DNA of 64,000 nt. It comes from Rhizobium sp. SG_E_25_P2. Its GTDB lineage: Bacteria > Pseudomonadota > Alphaproteobacteria > Rhizobiales > Rhizobiaceae. Both the position numbers and the translations under genes were made by a program. The DNA lies in NCBI RefSeq assembly GCF_029892285.1, contig NZ_JARXVM010000011.1:1-64000 (forward strand), given 5' to 3'. The notes beneath the pieces were generated by a model. That model did not search any database and was not told the DNA's origin. It saw nothing but the letters and a program-made list of their open reading frames with translations. Of this stretch, positions 17,085-25,495 are shown piece after piece (the stretch's first letter is position 1; every line of letters begins with the position of its first letter).

Positions 17085-17276
17085 AGATGTTAAACCGCAA
17101 GAAGATAACGGCGCAGGGAGCGAATGGGAAAGCTCGACACACGCTATAAGAACCCGTGGGTTCGCATTACAAACCTTGGGCATGGGCGCTTTGGAGAGCC
17201 GTATGCAACGCTTTTCGGCCCGCTCACGCGCCCATTCCACGCAGGCGCGGAGAGGTCCTTGGATCGATCTGCCGTG

Positions 17277-18731
17277 TCAGGCCGCCAGCCGCGAGCGCCT
17301 GCCGGCAGAGGCGTGATGCGATCCCCGCGCCGCGTCGTTGCCGCGGAACCGGGATATGGCGTCGTGCAACATGCCGGAATAGCTGTCGAGCGTGGCGGCG
17401 GCGGCCAGAAGTTCCTCGACCATGGCGGCGTTTTTCTGGGTGTTCTGGTCCATCGCTGTGACTGCGGAATTGATCTCCGACAGTCCCGTGGCCTGCTCCC
17501 TGGAGCTGACGGCAATGACATCCATCTGCTGGTTGATGTGAACGATATGCCCGCCGATGGCCTGGAGCGCATGCGCGGTGTCGCGCACCAGCTTGACGCC
17601 GTTGGTGACTTCGTTGTTGGAGTTCTGGATCAGCGTTTTGATTTCCTTGGCGGCGGTCGCAGAGCGCTGCGCCAATTCCCGCACCTCCTGGGCGACGACC
17701 GCGAAGCCCTTGCCCGCCTCGCCGGCGCGCGCTGCCTCGACACCGGCGTTCAGAGCGAGAAGATTGGTCTGGAATGCGATCTCGTCGATGACGCCGATGA
17801 TGGACGAGATCTGCTGGCTGCCCTCTTCGATGCGGCGCATCGCGGCCTCGGCGCTGGCCACCACCTTGCCGGATTCCTCCGCAGCGGTCGTGGCGGCCAT
17901 GGCGACCTTTTTCGTCTCGCTGGTCGTGTTGGACGCCGAGGCGACATTGGCGGTGATCTCGTTCAGAGCGGCCGCCGCTTCCTCCAGGGCCGCCGCCTGC
18001 TGCTCGGTGCGGGCAGACAGGTCGCTCGCACTGTCGGCGACTTCCCTGGTTCCGGCGCTGACGCTTCCCGCCGTCGCCAGAACGGAACCGAGCGCCTCGG
18101 CGAGTTGGTCGACCGCAATGTTGAAGTCCGTCCGCAGAGGCTCGTATTTTTCGTTCAACGGTTGCTCGATGCGGCACTGAAGCTCACCCTGGGCGAGGCT
18201 TTTCAGCCCAACGCCGATCTGGGACACGGCGTGCTCAAGATGGCTCGCCTCCTCGCGGGCAACCGCATCACGCTTTTGACGTTCGCTCTCGAGACGCGCC
18301 TGTTCCTCGGCGATGAAATGGTTCATGGCCACGGCCACATCGACGAAGATCGACCGCATCAGCGAGATGATCAACTTGTCGCGCGCGGCCTTCGATTTGA
18401 AGCGCAAGCTGTCCGCAAGCGCTGAGACAAGACCACCGCCATAGAAAGCGTAGCCGCTGAGATAATCGACGAAATCGACTTGGCTCGCGATGTTGCGGGC
18501 AATTTCGCCTTGCTCGCGGAAATAGGTCGGTGAGAATTCGCCGTGAGCGATGCGCTGGAACTTGCGCTCCTCCTGCTGATAGATCTCCTCAGGTAGATTT
18601 TTAACGCCGATCGAGGCGTAGGCCGATTGGAGAACCTTGCGCAACTGCGGCGATACGGCGCCATAAACCAGCTTGCCGGTCGCTAAATCGTCACCACTCC
18701 ATGGACTGACCTTCGTTTCAACCGCAACCAT
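17277..18731 (-). CDS. Methyl-accepting chemotaxis protein with globin-like sensor, soluble
   Basis: A 484-aa chemoreceptor without membrane segments. Residues 1-165 look like a globin-coupled sensor domain (EEIYQQEERKFQRIAHGEF, then YLSGYAFYGG), followed by a HAMP-like stretch and a signalling helix bundle with the hairpin tip IDEIAFQTNLLALNAGVEAA (about 315-334) and a further EVRELAQRSA segment. Globin receptors sense O2 through heme. Here the place where the proximal His is expected (GEIARNI) has Ala, so heme binding is doubtful by my alignment. No other chemotaxis genes are nearby. Confidence 0.85.
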   Translation of the reverse strand: MVAVETKVSPWSGDDLATGKLVYGAVSPQLRKVLQSAYASIGVKNLPEEIYQQEERKFQRIAHGEFSPTYFREQGEIARNIASQVDFVDYLSGYAFYGGGLVSALADSLRFKSKAARDKLIISLMRSIFVDVAVAMNHFIAEEQARLESERQKRDAVAREEASHLEHAVSQIGVGLKSLAQGELQCRIEQPLNEKYEPLRTDFNIAVDQLAEALGSVLATAGSVSAGTREVADSASDLSARTEQQAAALEEAAAALNEITANVASASNTTSETKKVAMAATTAAEESGKVVASAEAAMRRIEEGSQQISSIIGVIDEIAFQTNLLALNAGVEAARAGEAGKGFAVVAQEVRELAQRSATAAKEIKTLIQNSNNEVTNGVKLVRDTAHALQAIGGHIVHINQQMDVIAVSSREQATGLSEINSAVTAMDQNTQKNAAMVEELLAAAATLDSYSGMLHDAISRFRGNDAARGSHHASAGRRSRLAA

Positions 18732-19037
18732 AATCTCTCGCTCTCCCCAAATCGCCTCGCGCGTCGATTTTGAAAGGGAAGCATAAATTATTTACCAAGG
18801 TATTTGCGCATATACAAATTTACACCGCACCCAAACAGTTCCGACGGCGACCACTGACACGACCATTGCGGAATACCATCTGGACGGCGTCGCCGGCAGT
18901 GGTTGATCTTCAGGGTCCGCTTCGGACTGCGTGACCCGATTTCAAAAGATCACGATAACATCCGATCTGCGGAGATCCGGTGGAATTCGTGATGGCCGAA
19001 AGCGAGATCGCCGTATTGGCATGTCGACCTGCCCCAC
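18732..19037. other. Intergenic region without a recognised gene
   Basis: These 306 bases lie upstream of the chemoreceptor gene and past the stop of the dehydratase-like gene. The part near 18780-18830 is AT-rich and may hold the chemoreceptor promoter. A five-base-pair hairpin lies near 18915-18927. I find no convincing coding sequence or RNA. Confidence 0.4.
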
Positions 19038-19979
19038 TCAAAACCACTCTTTCGCCTGCGCCGCCGTGACATTTCCGCCGCACAGCGGCGTCGCCACCCG
19101 CTGAACCTGAAGCGACGCTCTGTCCTTCAGGATCGCCGCCAGACCCGCCGCGCCGGCGGGCTCAATGATGCGGGTCCATTCATCCCGGGCGAAACGCATG
19201 GCCGCGAGAATCTCGTCGTCGTCGACCAGCACGACCTCATCAATCGTGTCTTTCAACCATTCGACCGCCTCCGGCACCGGCTCGCGCACGGCGATGCCGT
19301 CGGCGATGGTGTTGGCTGAGCGCGTCGAGACGGGATGGCCGGCCTGATGCGACAGCGCCATGCAGGGCGCGTCTTTGGCGGCGACCGCGATCACCCGCGT
19401 CTCGGGCGACCGCGCCTTGATCCAGGCGCCCATGCCGGCGGCGAGCGCGCCATTGCCGAGCGGCAGATAGACGCGGTCGAGGCGCCCTGCGGCCTGCGTC
19501 AATTCCAGCGCGATCGTGCCGGCGCCCTCGGCGATCTCAGCGCTAGCGCCGTCCTCGACGAAGACATGGCCCGAAGCGTGGGCGAAAGCGCGGCCCGCCT
19601 GTTTGGCGGCATCGAAATCCTCGCCTTCGAGCCGGACCTCGGCGCCGAAGCGACGCATGGCCTCGATCTTCAGCGGATTGGCGTTGACGCTGGCAAACAC
19701 CGTGAGCGCCCGGCCCGAACGCGCCGCATTATAGGCAAGGCCCTGGCCGAAATTGCCGGCCGACGCCGTCACCAGCGGCGCCGCGCCGGGATGGGCGGCC
19801 AGGAAATAGCCCGTGCCGCGGCCCTTGAAGCTGCGGATCGGATTGTCGGTCTCGTCCTTGGCGATGAGTTCAAAACCCAGCGCCTCCGAGGAGAGAACAG
19901 GCGAATGAAGAAAGACGGGATCGATGCGGCCCATGGCCTCGGCGATGCGGTCTGCGGAAAGGGATTTGTGTTTTGTCAT
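19038..19979 (-). CDS. PLP-dependent threonine/serine dehydratase-like enzyme
   Basis: A 313-aa fold-type II PLP enzyme. The PLP lysine lies in SFKGRG (about residue 51), the substrate loop is TASAGNFGQG (usually SxGNHxQG), and the phosphate-binding loop is PLGNGALAAG (usually GGGGLxxG). It is short and has no ACT regulatory domain, so it fits a catabolic threonine/serine dehydratase or a related lyase or racemase. The changed loops leave the substrate open. The divergent Lrp-type regulator gene with a strong palindrome between them suggests induction by an amino acid. Confidence 0.8.
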   Translation of the reverse strand: MTKHKSLSADRIAEAMGRIDPVFLHSPVLSSEALGFELIAKDETDNPIRSFKGRGTGYFLAAHPGAAPLVTASAGNFGQGLAYNAARSGRALTVFASVNANPLKIEAMRRFGAEVRLEGEDFDAAKQAGRAFAHASGHVFVEDGASAEIAEGAGTIALELTQAAGRLDRVYLPLGNGALAAGMGAWIKARSPETRVIAVAAKDAPCMALSHQAGHPVSTRSANTIADGIAVREPVPEAVEWLKDTIDEVVLVDDDEILAAMRFARDEWTRIIEPAGAAGLAAILKDRASLQVQRVATPLCGGNVTAAQAKEWF

Positions 19980-20013
19980 GAAGGCAGGATAGAAAAGATC
20001 TGTGCGGAATGAC

Positions 20014-20048
20014 CGCGCAATTTCGGAACAGAACGCCGAAATTCCGCG
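20014..20048. promoter_or_regulatory. Candidate Lrp/AsnC operator
   Basis: AATTTCGG (20019-20026) and CCGAAATT (20036-20043) form a perfect inverted repeat with a nine-base spacer, and CGCG flanks extend it to 13-base arms with one mismatch. It lies between the divergent dehydratase-like and Lrp genes, overlapping the expected promoters. Lrp/AsnC proteins usually bind such palindromes. Confidence 0.65.
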
Positions 20049-20068
20049 TCCAACAGGAGATTTTCGCC

Positions 20069-20503
20069 GTGGATGAGATCGACCAGACCATTCTCGACCT
20101 GCTGCAGGAGAATGCCGACCAGCCCGCCAAACGCATCGCCGACCGCGTCGGCCTCTCCCCCTCCGCCGTCGAGCGCCGCATCGCGAGACTCAAGCAATCA
20201 GGCGTGATCCAGAAGATCGCCGCCGTCATCGACCCCAAGGCGGTGGGCCGCGGCCTGACCGTGCTGGTAGAGCTCGACATCCAGAACGAACACCGCCACA
20301 CGCTCGACGCCTTCCAGACCTGGGCCGTCAAGGCTCCGGAAGTGCAGGCCTGCTGGTATGTCACGGGCGACATGGACTATGTGCTGCAACTCGCGGTGCG
20401 GGATCTCGACGAGTATAACGCCTTCATCGACCGGATGATGCGCGAGCAGCAGGGGCTGGTGCGGAAGTATAAGAGTTTGATTGCGTTGAAGGTGGTGAAG
20501 TAA
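20069..20503 (+). CDS. Lrp/AsnC-family transcriptional regulator
   Basis: A 144-aa protein with the family layout: N-terminal winged HTH (DEIDQTILDLLQENADQPAK, LSPSAVERRIARLKQSGVI) and a C-terminal RAM ligand domain (CWYVTGDMDYVLQLAVRDLDEY). I start it at GTG 20069, which has AGGAG nine bases upstream and puts the family's DxxD opening at the N-terminus; a start at 20009 would add 20 residues across the palindrome. It probably senses an amino acid and controls the divergent dehydratase-like gene. Confidence 0.88.
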   Translation: MDEIDQTILDLLQENADQPAKRIADRVGLSPSAVERRIARLKQSGVIQKIAAVIDPKAVGRGLTVLVELDIQNEHRHTLDAFQTWAVKAPEVQACWYVTGDMDYVLQLAVRDLDEYNAFIDRMMREQQGLVRKYKSLIALKVVK

Positions 20504-20527
20504 ATGTTTTTGGAAGCATAGTGTGTT

Positions 20528-21889
20528 TCAGGTTTTTTCGGTCGCGTTAAAAAGTCCTTCTGCCTCAGAAAAAATCGCGTCAGGTTGAGGAAGAAGCCTG
20601 GTTCTGTCGATATATGAAATTATATCCTCCTGCGTCACAACATAGACACCGCTTTCATGAGCAGATTTGATACCCGCGGAAACTTCAGCACGCGTCATAG
20701 ACGTAACCATAACTGGAATGACTTTTAAAAACCGATTATTCGACCTTTCAAGCTGTTCACGTATAGTCTCTGACCGTGACACGAGCTTTTCTAGCTTGCT
20801 TTCTCCTTTTACCTGTCCAGTAGTGCACTCAATAACCAAATAATGTTCGGTAGGGGTTGTTGCGATCAGGTCGGGACCATTCTGCAGCGGCTTGATGCCG
20901 CCGAGATGAAAAACGCTAAAGCCTAACATCCACAGTAGCCCAGCTATCGCCGATTCAAGGTCACGAGCAAATTTAGGTTCTCTCGGCGTGCAAAGGGAAC
21001 GTAGCAATTGAAGTTCAGGATCAAATCGTTCGTATGCCGCTCTCCTGGGATTTTGGGCAACTGACGGATCATGAAACCAACGGTCATGAAATACTTTGCC
21101 CTCGTAGCTCGCAAAGCAATGCAGAACTGAAGCAGGCGGGACCTCGACAACTATGCGACCCCGAATTGCAGTGTCAGTATATGCCCAATCTAGTTGGCCG
21201 CCTTGGGCTACCTCGCGTCGGATTACTTGCCCCTTATCGTAGACGATAAAGCCTATCGCGGTTTTTTGGCGATCTAAAACCTTTGAAAGATGAATTGCAA
21301 GTTCGATTTTCGTCTCATTGACCTCGCAATCTAAGTCCATTTTCACGACGTCACTTACGACAGCTTCAAAGAGACATTTGCTGTCAGTGAGCGCACCGAC
21401 CCTAAAATCGAGACACAGTTCGTTTAGACTCTCATATGGCGGATCAGCCGCTCTGAGTTCCCAGTCCAAAGCAGGATTGTCTAGAGGAACATTTTGCTCG
21501 CCGCGTATCTGAAGAACAATAATACGGCTCTGTTGATCTAGACCATCAGGATGCAACGGCTGAAGGTGCACGGAAAAATGTTGTTCAGGAGGCGAGTAAA
21601 ACGCGACACTTCCTGATGGAGAGGTGATCCTCCCGTTTAGTAACTCATCAATAAAATTCCTTGGAGTTTGCGATATGTCGGATAACCTAAATGTCTCAGC
21701 AACGGCATGTCGCGATACGAATTTTCTGGCGCGATAGTTTGCAGGGTTTGTTTCAAATCTTAAACGCGCTTTAACAACAAAAGGAACATCGTTCCGAATC
21801 AGGGATACATAAGTAACGGTGGGCATTAGAGTATTCTCAAAGCCCTCGATAAGTCCGAAGAATTCTTCAATTTTGTCCCGGTTTTGCAT
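20528..21889 (-). CDS. Low-GC hypothetical protein with restriction-endonuclease-like C-terminus
   Basis: A 453-aa protein of no family I recognise. The first 300 residues look like beta-rich domains with no clear motif. Residues about 320-400 (SAIAGLLWMLGFSVFHLGG, then GPDLIATT and YLVIECTTGQ) resemble a PD-(D/E)xK nuclease core: helix, D, then E-x-(K). The last position is T rather than K, so activity is uncertain. The gene is clearly poorer in GC than its neighbours, which suggests acquisition from elsewhere. It stands alone. A phage-defence role is possible but unproven. The ATG at 21889 is preferred over an in-frame TTG at 21901. Confidence 0.65.
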   Translation of the reverse strand: MQNRDKIEEFFGLIEGFENTLMPTVTYVSLIRNDVPFVVKARLRFETNPANYRARKFVSRHAVAETFRLSDISQTPRNFIDELLNGRITSPSGSVAFYSPPEQHFSVHLQPLHPDGLDQQSRIIVLQIRGEQNVPLDNPALDWELRAADPPYESLNELCLDFRVGALTDSKCLFEAVVSDVVKMDLDCEVNETKIELAIHLSKVLDRQKTAIGFIVYDKGQVIRREVAQGGQLDWAYTDTAIRGRIVVEVPPASVLHCFASYEGKVFHDRWFHDPSVAQNPRRAAYERFDPELQLLRSLCTPREPKFARDLESAIAGLLWMLGFSVFHLGGIKPLQNGPDLIATTPTEHYLVIECTTGQVKGESKLEKLVSRSETIREQLERSNNRFLKVIPVMVTSMTRAEVSAGIKSAHESGVYVVTQEDIISYIDRTRLLPQPDAIFSEAEGLFNATEKT

Positions 21890-21977
21890 TTCATGATTCA
21901 ATCATACGAAATCGTTTAAGACAAGGGTGCTTAGAGTCTTGGTTTGTATTGCTATAACGGAGTAAACTCATACAAAT

Positions 21978-24431
21978 CTAACCCCGCACCCTCTCCGCCT
22001 TCGCATCATACATCGCCACAAGCGACGCCTTCGCCTTCACCCTCACCCCGGCAATCTCGACCTCATAACGTGACGCCAGCACCTCCGCCTCGCTCTCGCC
22101 CTCACACGGCACATAGCCCAGCCCCACGGCGCCGCCGAGGTGGTGGCCATAATTGCCTGATGTGATGGTGGAGACGATTTGGCCGTCGCGGACGAGCGCT
22201 TCGTTGTGAAAGAGCAGCGGCTCGGGATCTTCGAGCAGGAATTGCATGAGGCGGCGCGACAGGCCCTTGTCCTGTTTTACCAGCACCGCGTCGCGGCCGA
22301 TGAAATCGGGCTTGGTGGTCTTCACCGCAAAGCCGAGGCCGGCTTCCAGCACATGGTCCTCATCGGTGATGTCATGGCCGAAGTGGCGATAGGCTTTCTC
22401 GATGCGGCAGGAATCGAGCGTATGCAGGCCGCAGAGTTTGAGGCCGTGTGCCGCGCCTTCGGCCTCGATCGTCTCGAACACATGCGCGGCCTGATCCGCC
22501 GAGACATAAAGCTCCCAGCCGAGTTCGCCGACATAGGTGACGCGATGCGCGCGGGCGAGCCCCATGCCGATCTCGATTTCGCGCGCCGTGCCAAACGGAT
22601 GGCCCGCATTGGAGAAATCGTCGGGGCTGACGGCTGCGAGCAGATCGCGCGATTTCGGCCCCATGACGCAGAGCACCGCCTCGCCCGCCGTGACATCGGT
22701 GATGACGACGAAGTCCTCGCGGAGATGCTTGCGCAGCCAGGCGAGATCGCGCTGCAGCGTCGCCCCGGGCACGACCAGCAGGAAGGTGGTCTCCGAGAGA
22801 CGCGTGACGGTGAGATCGCTCTCGATGCCGCCTCGCGCATTCAGCATCTGCGTATAGACGATGCGGCCCGTGGGCACATCGATCTGGTTGGCGCAAAGGC
22901 GGTTGAGGAAGGCCATCGCGTCGCGGCCCTCGACGCGGATCTTGCCGAAACTCGACATGTCGAACAGGCCGACACCGTTGCGCACCGCCAGATGTTCGCG
23001 GCGCTGATTGTCGAACCAGTTCTGCCGGCCCCAGCTGTAGCGGTATTCGCGCTCCTGCCCCGGTTCCGCAAACCAGTTGGCCCGCTCATTGCCGGCCACT
23101 TCACCAAACACCGCGCCCCGCGCTTTGAGATGTTCATGCAGCGGCGAGCGGCGCACGCCGCGGGCGGTGTCCATCTGGCGATAGGGATAGTGATCGGCAT
23201 AGAGCAGGCCGAGCGTTTCCGACACGCGTTCGCGCAAGTAAGCGCGGTTGCGCTGGAACGGCTGGGCGCGGCGGATATCGACCTCCCAGAGATCGAACGG
23301 CGGCTCGCCATCGACAATCCATTGCGCCAGCGCCATGCCGGCGCCGCCGGAGGAGACGATGCCGATGGAATTATAGCCCGCCGCCACCCAATAGCCTTTT
23401 ATTTCGGGCGCCTCGCCGAGATAATAGCGATCGTCGGGGGTAAAGCTTTCAGGGCCATTGAAGAAGGTGTGGATGCCCGCCGTCTCCAGCATCGGCATGC
23501 GATTGACGGCCATTTCCAGGATCGGCTGGAAATGGTCGAAATCCTCCGGCAGCTGGTCGAAGCAGAAATCGGCGCGGATCGCCTCGCCCTTGGGCGGCCA
23601 GGGTTTGGCCTTGAGCTCAAAGGCGCCCACCAGCATCTTGCCGGCGTCCTCTTTGTAATAGGTGCATTCGTCCGGCACGCGCAGCACCGGCAATTGCTTG
23701 AGCCCCGCAATCGGTTCGGTGACGATGTAGAAATGCTCGCAGGCATGCAGCGGCACTGATACGCCGGACTTTTGGGCGAAATCACGGCCCCACATGCCCG
23801 CCGCATTGACGACATTCTCGGTCTCGATCGTATAGACCTCGCCGTCCTGCTCGCAGGTGACGCCGGTCACGCGGCCGTTTTTGGTGGTGACGCCGGTGAC
23901 GATGACGCCCTCGATCACGTGGGCGCCATTCTGCCGCGCGCCCTTGGCGAGCGCCATGGCGATATTGGCGGGATCGCATTGGCCATCGAGCGGCAGATGC
24001 ACGGCGGCCTTGACGTCGGCGGTATTGAGATGCGGATACATCTCCTTGACTTCCTCAGGCGAAATCTCGCGCACATCGACATTGAAGGCGCGCGCCAGCG
24101 AGGCCTGGCGATAGATCTCCTGCTTGCGCGCCTCGGTCAGCGCCACGGTCATCGAGCCGTTCTGTTTCATGCCGGTGCCGATGCCGGTCTCGGCTTCAAG
24201 ACGTGTGTAGAGATCGGCGGAATATTTGGCGAGCCGGGTCATGTTCTGGCTGGCGCGCAACTGGCCGATCAGGCCGGCCGCATGCCAGGTGGTGCCGCAA
24301 GTGAGCTGCTTGCGTTCGAGCAGCACGACATCGGTCCAGCCGAGCTTGGCGAGGTGATAGGCGACCGAGCAACCTGACACGCCACCGCCGATGATGACGG
24401 CGCGGGCCTTGGACGGAATGGGCTTTTTCAT
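21978..24431 (-). CDS. FAD/GcvT N-demethylase (dimethylglycine/sarcosine dehydrogenase-like)
   Basis: An 817-aa enzyme with an N-terminal FAD domain ([20 protein letters not shown], about residues 13-32), the covalent-FAD histidine motif GTTWHAAG (about 46-53), and GcvT plus GcvT-C domains from about 430 to the end (for example GELGWELYV). It would oxidise an N-methylated amine and transfer the methyl-level carbon to folate. It is the last gene of a three-gene operon, overlapping the oxidoreductase gene upstream by four bases (ATGA). The partner demethylase in the same operon suggests stepwise removal of methyl groups. Confidence 0.87.
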   Translation of the reverse strand: MKKPIPSKARAVIIGGGVSGCSVAYHLAKLGWTDVVLLERKQLTCGTTWHAAGLIGQLRASQNMTRLAKYSADLYTRLEAETGIGTGMKQNGSMTVALTEARKQEIYRQASLARAFNVDVREISPEEVKEMYPHLNTADVKAAVHLPLDGQCDPANIAMALAKGARQNGAHVIEGVIVTGVTTKNGRVTGVTCEQDGEVYTIETENVVNAAGMWGRDFAQKSGVSVPLHACEHFYIVTEPIAGLKQLPVLRVPDECTYYKEDAGKMLVGAFELKAKPWPPKGEAIRADFCFDQLPEDFDHFQPILEMAVNRMPMLETAGIHTFFNGPESFTPDDRYYLGEAPEIKGYWVAAGYNSIGIVSSGGAGMALAQWIVDGEPPFDLWEVDIRRAQPFQRNRAYLRERVSETLGLLYADHYPYRQMDTARGVRRSPLHEHLKARGAVFGEVAGNERANWFAEPGQEREYRYSWGRQNWFDNQRREHLAVRNGVGLFDMSSFGKIRVEGRDAMAFLNRLCANQIDVPTGRIVYTQMLNARGGIESDLTVTRLSETTFLLVVPGATLQRDLAWLRKHLREDFVVITDVTAGEAVLCVMGPKSRDLLAAVSPDDFSNAGHPFGTAREIEIGMGLARAHRVTYVGELGWELYVSADQAAHVFETIEAEGAAHGLKLCGLHTLDSCRIEKAYRHFGHDITDEDHVLEAGLGFAVKTTKPDFIGRDAVLVKQDKGLSRRLMQFLLEDPEPLLFHNEALVRDGQIVSTITSGNYGHHLGGAVGLGYVPCEGESEAEVLASRYEVEIAGVRVKAKASLVAMYDAKAERVRG

Positions 24432-25495
24432 GGATTTACCCCTGGCATGAAGAGGACAATTTTGCCGGAATGGCGTTTTGTCTGAAATTCAGCCTGCGCC
24501 TCGGCAATGTCACGGAGCGGATAAGTCATTGATACAAGCGGCCGAACACGTCCGGAATTGATCATGGCGACGAGGTTCGCAAACACATCTCTCGGCTGAT
24601 AGGTGCAGCCATGCAGCGTGATGTCGTTGAGATAGAGGATTCTGAGATCCGCCTCGACGATGGGTCCGGCAATGGCGCCGGCCACCGCATAGTCTCCACC
24701 CGGCCTGAGGGCGCGGATCCGCGCCGGCCATTGCGGCCCACCGACGATGTCGATGACCCGGTCGAATGTCCTCGCCTCTGGCTCCGCGCCTCGATCGAGG
24801 ATATCGCAAGCGCCCGCCGCCTGCACGGCGTCAGCCTTGTCCAAGCTGCATTGGCCCGTGACGCGCGCGCCGCGAATCTTAGCAAGCTGCACGGCGGCAA
24901 GCCCGACGCCACCCGACGCGCCCGTCACCAGAACCCGGTCGCCCTCGCTTACGCCCGCCCGCGCCAACAGATTCTCCGCCGTCCCGAATGCGCAGGGCAT
25001 GGCGGCGATTTCAATGTCGGAAAGCGGTGACGCCGAGACATCATGGAGATGGCGCGCCGGCACGACACAATATTCGGCGAAAGCGCCGTCGATGTCCGAA
25101 CCGAGCGCCCGATAGGCGGTGGGCGCTTCCTCGCTGGGCTCCGGCATGTTGGTTGGGCAGATGACGCGCTGGCCAGGGTTCCAGCCAATCACACCGTCGC
25201 CCAAGGCAACGACCCGGCCACAGAATTCTGCCCCCTGAATGCGCGGAAACGATATCGCGCCCGACCAGCCGCCATCCTCGAAAGCCTCGCCTTCGGCCGT
25301 CGCGCCGCGCGACTGCGGAGCATACCATCCGAGGCGTGTGGCGATATCGGTGTTGTTGACGCCTGCGGCCGCAATTCGCACCAAGACTTCGCCGGGGCCA
25401 GGCGACGGAACCACGATATCATCGCCATATCGGAGCCTGTCAGGCCCGCCATGCCCAAGCAGTTCCACGCCCGTCATTCTAGCCGGCTGGCTCAT
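24428..25495 (-). CDS. Zinc-independent MDR alcohol dehydrogenase/quinone oxidoreductase family
   Basis: A 355-aa medium-chain dehydrogenase/reductase. The N-terminal GroES-like domain carries [19 protein letters not shown] and [18 protein letters not shown]; the Rossmann domain has [17 protein letters not shown] (about residues 188-204). The catalytic-zinc ligands of true alcohol dehydrogenases are not evident, so an NADPH-dependent quinone or enone reductase role is more likely. Four-base overlaps on both sides place it inside the demethylase operon, where it could act on an aldehyde or unsaturated product of the pathway. Confidence 0.83.
   Translation of the reverse strand: MSQPARMTGVELLGHGGPDRLRYGDDIVVPSPGPGEVLVRIAAAGVNNTDIATRLGWYAPQSRGATAEGEAFEDGGWSGAISFPRIQGAEFCGRVVALGDGVIGWNPGQRVICPTNMPEPSEEAPTAYRALGSDIDGAFAEYCVVPARHLHDVSASPLSDIEIAAMPCAFGTAENLLARAGVSEGDRVLVTGASGGVGLAAVQLAKIRGARVTGQCSLDKADAVQAAGACDILDRGAEPEARTFDRVIDIVGGPQWPARIRALRPGGDYAVAGAIAGPIVEADLRILYLNDITLHGCTYQPRDVFANLVAMINSGRVRPLVSMTYPLRDIAEAQAEFQTKRHSGKIVLFMPGVNP

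Noticed and set aside
22179-23759. 526-codon open frame opposite the demethylase gene
   Set aside because: Shadow of the conserved FAD/GcvT frame with no family resemblance.
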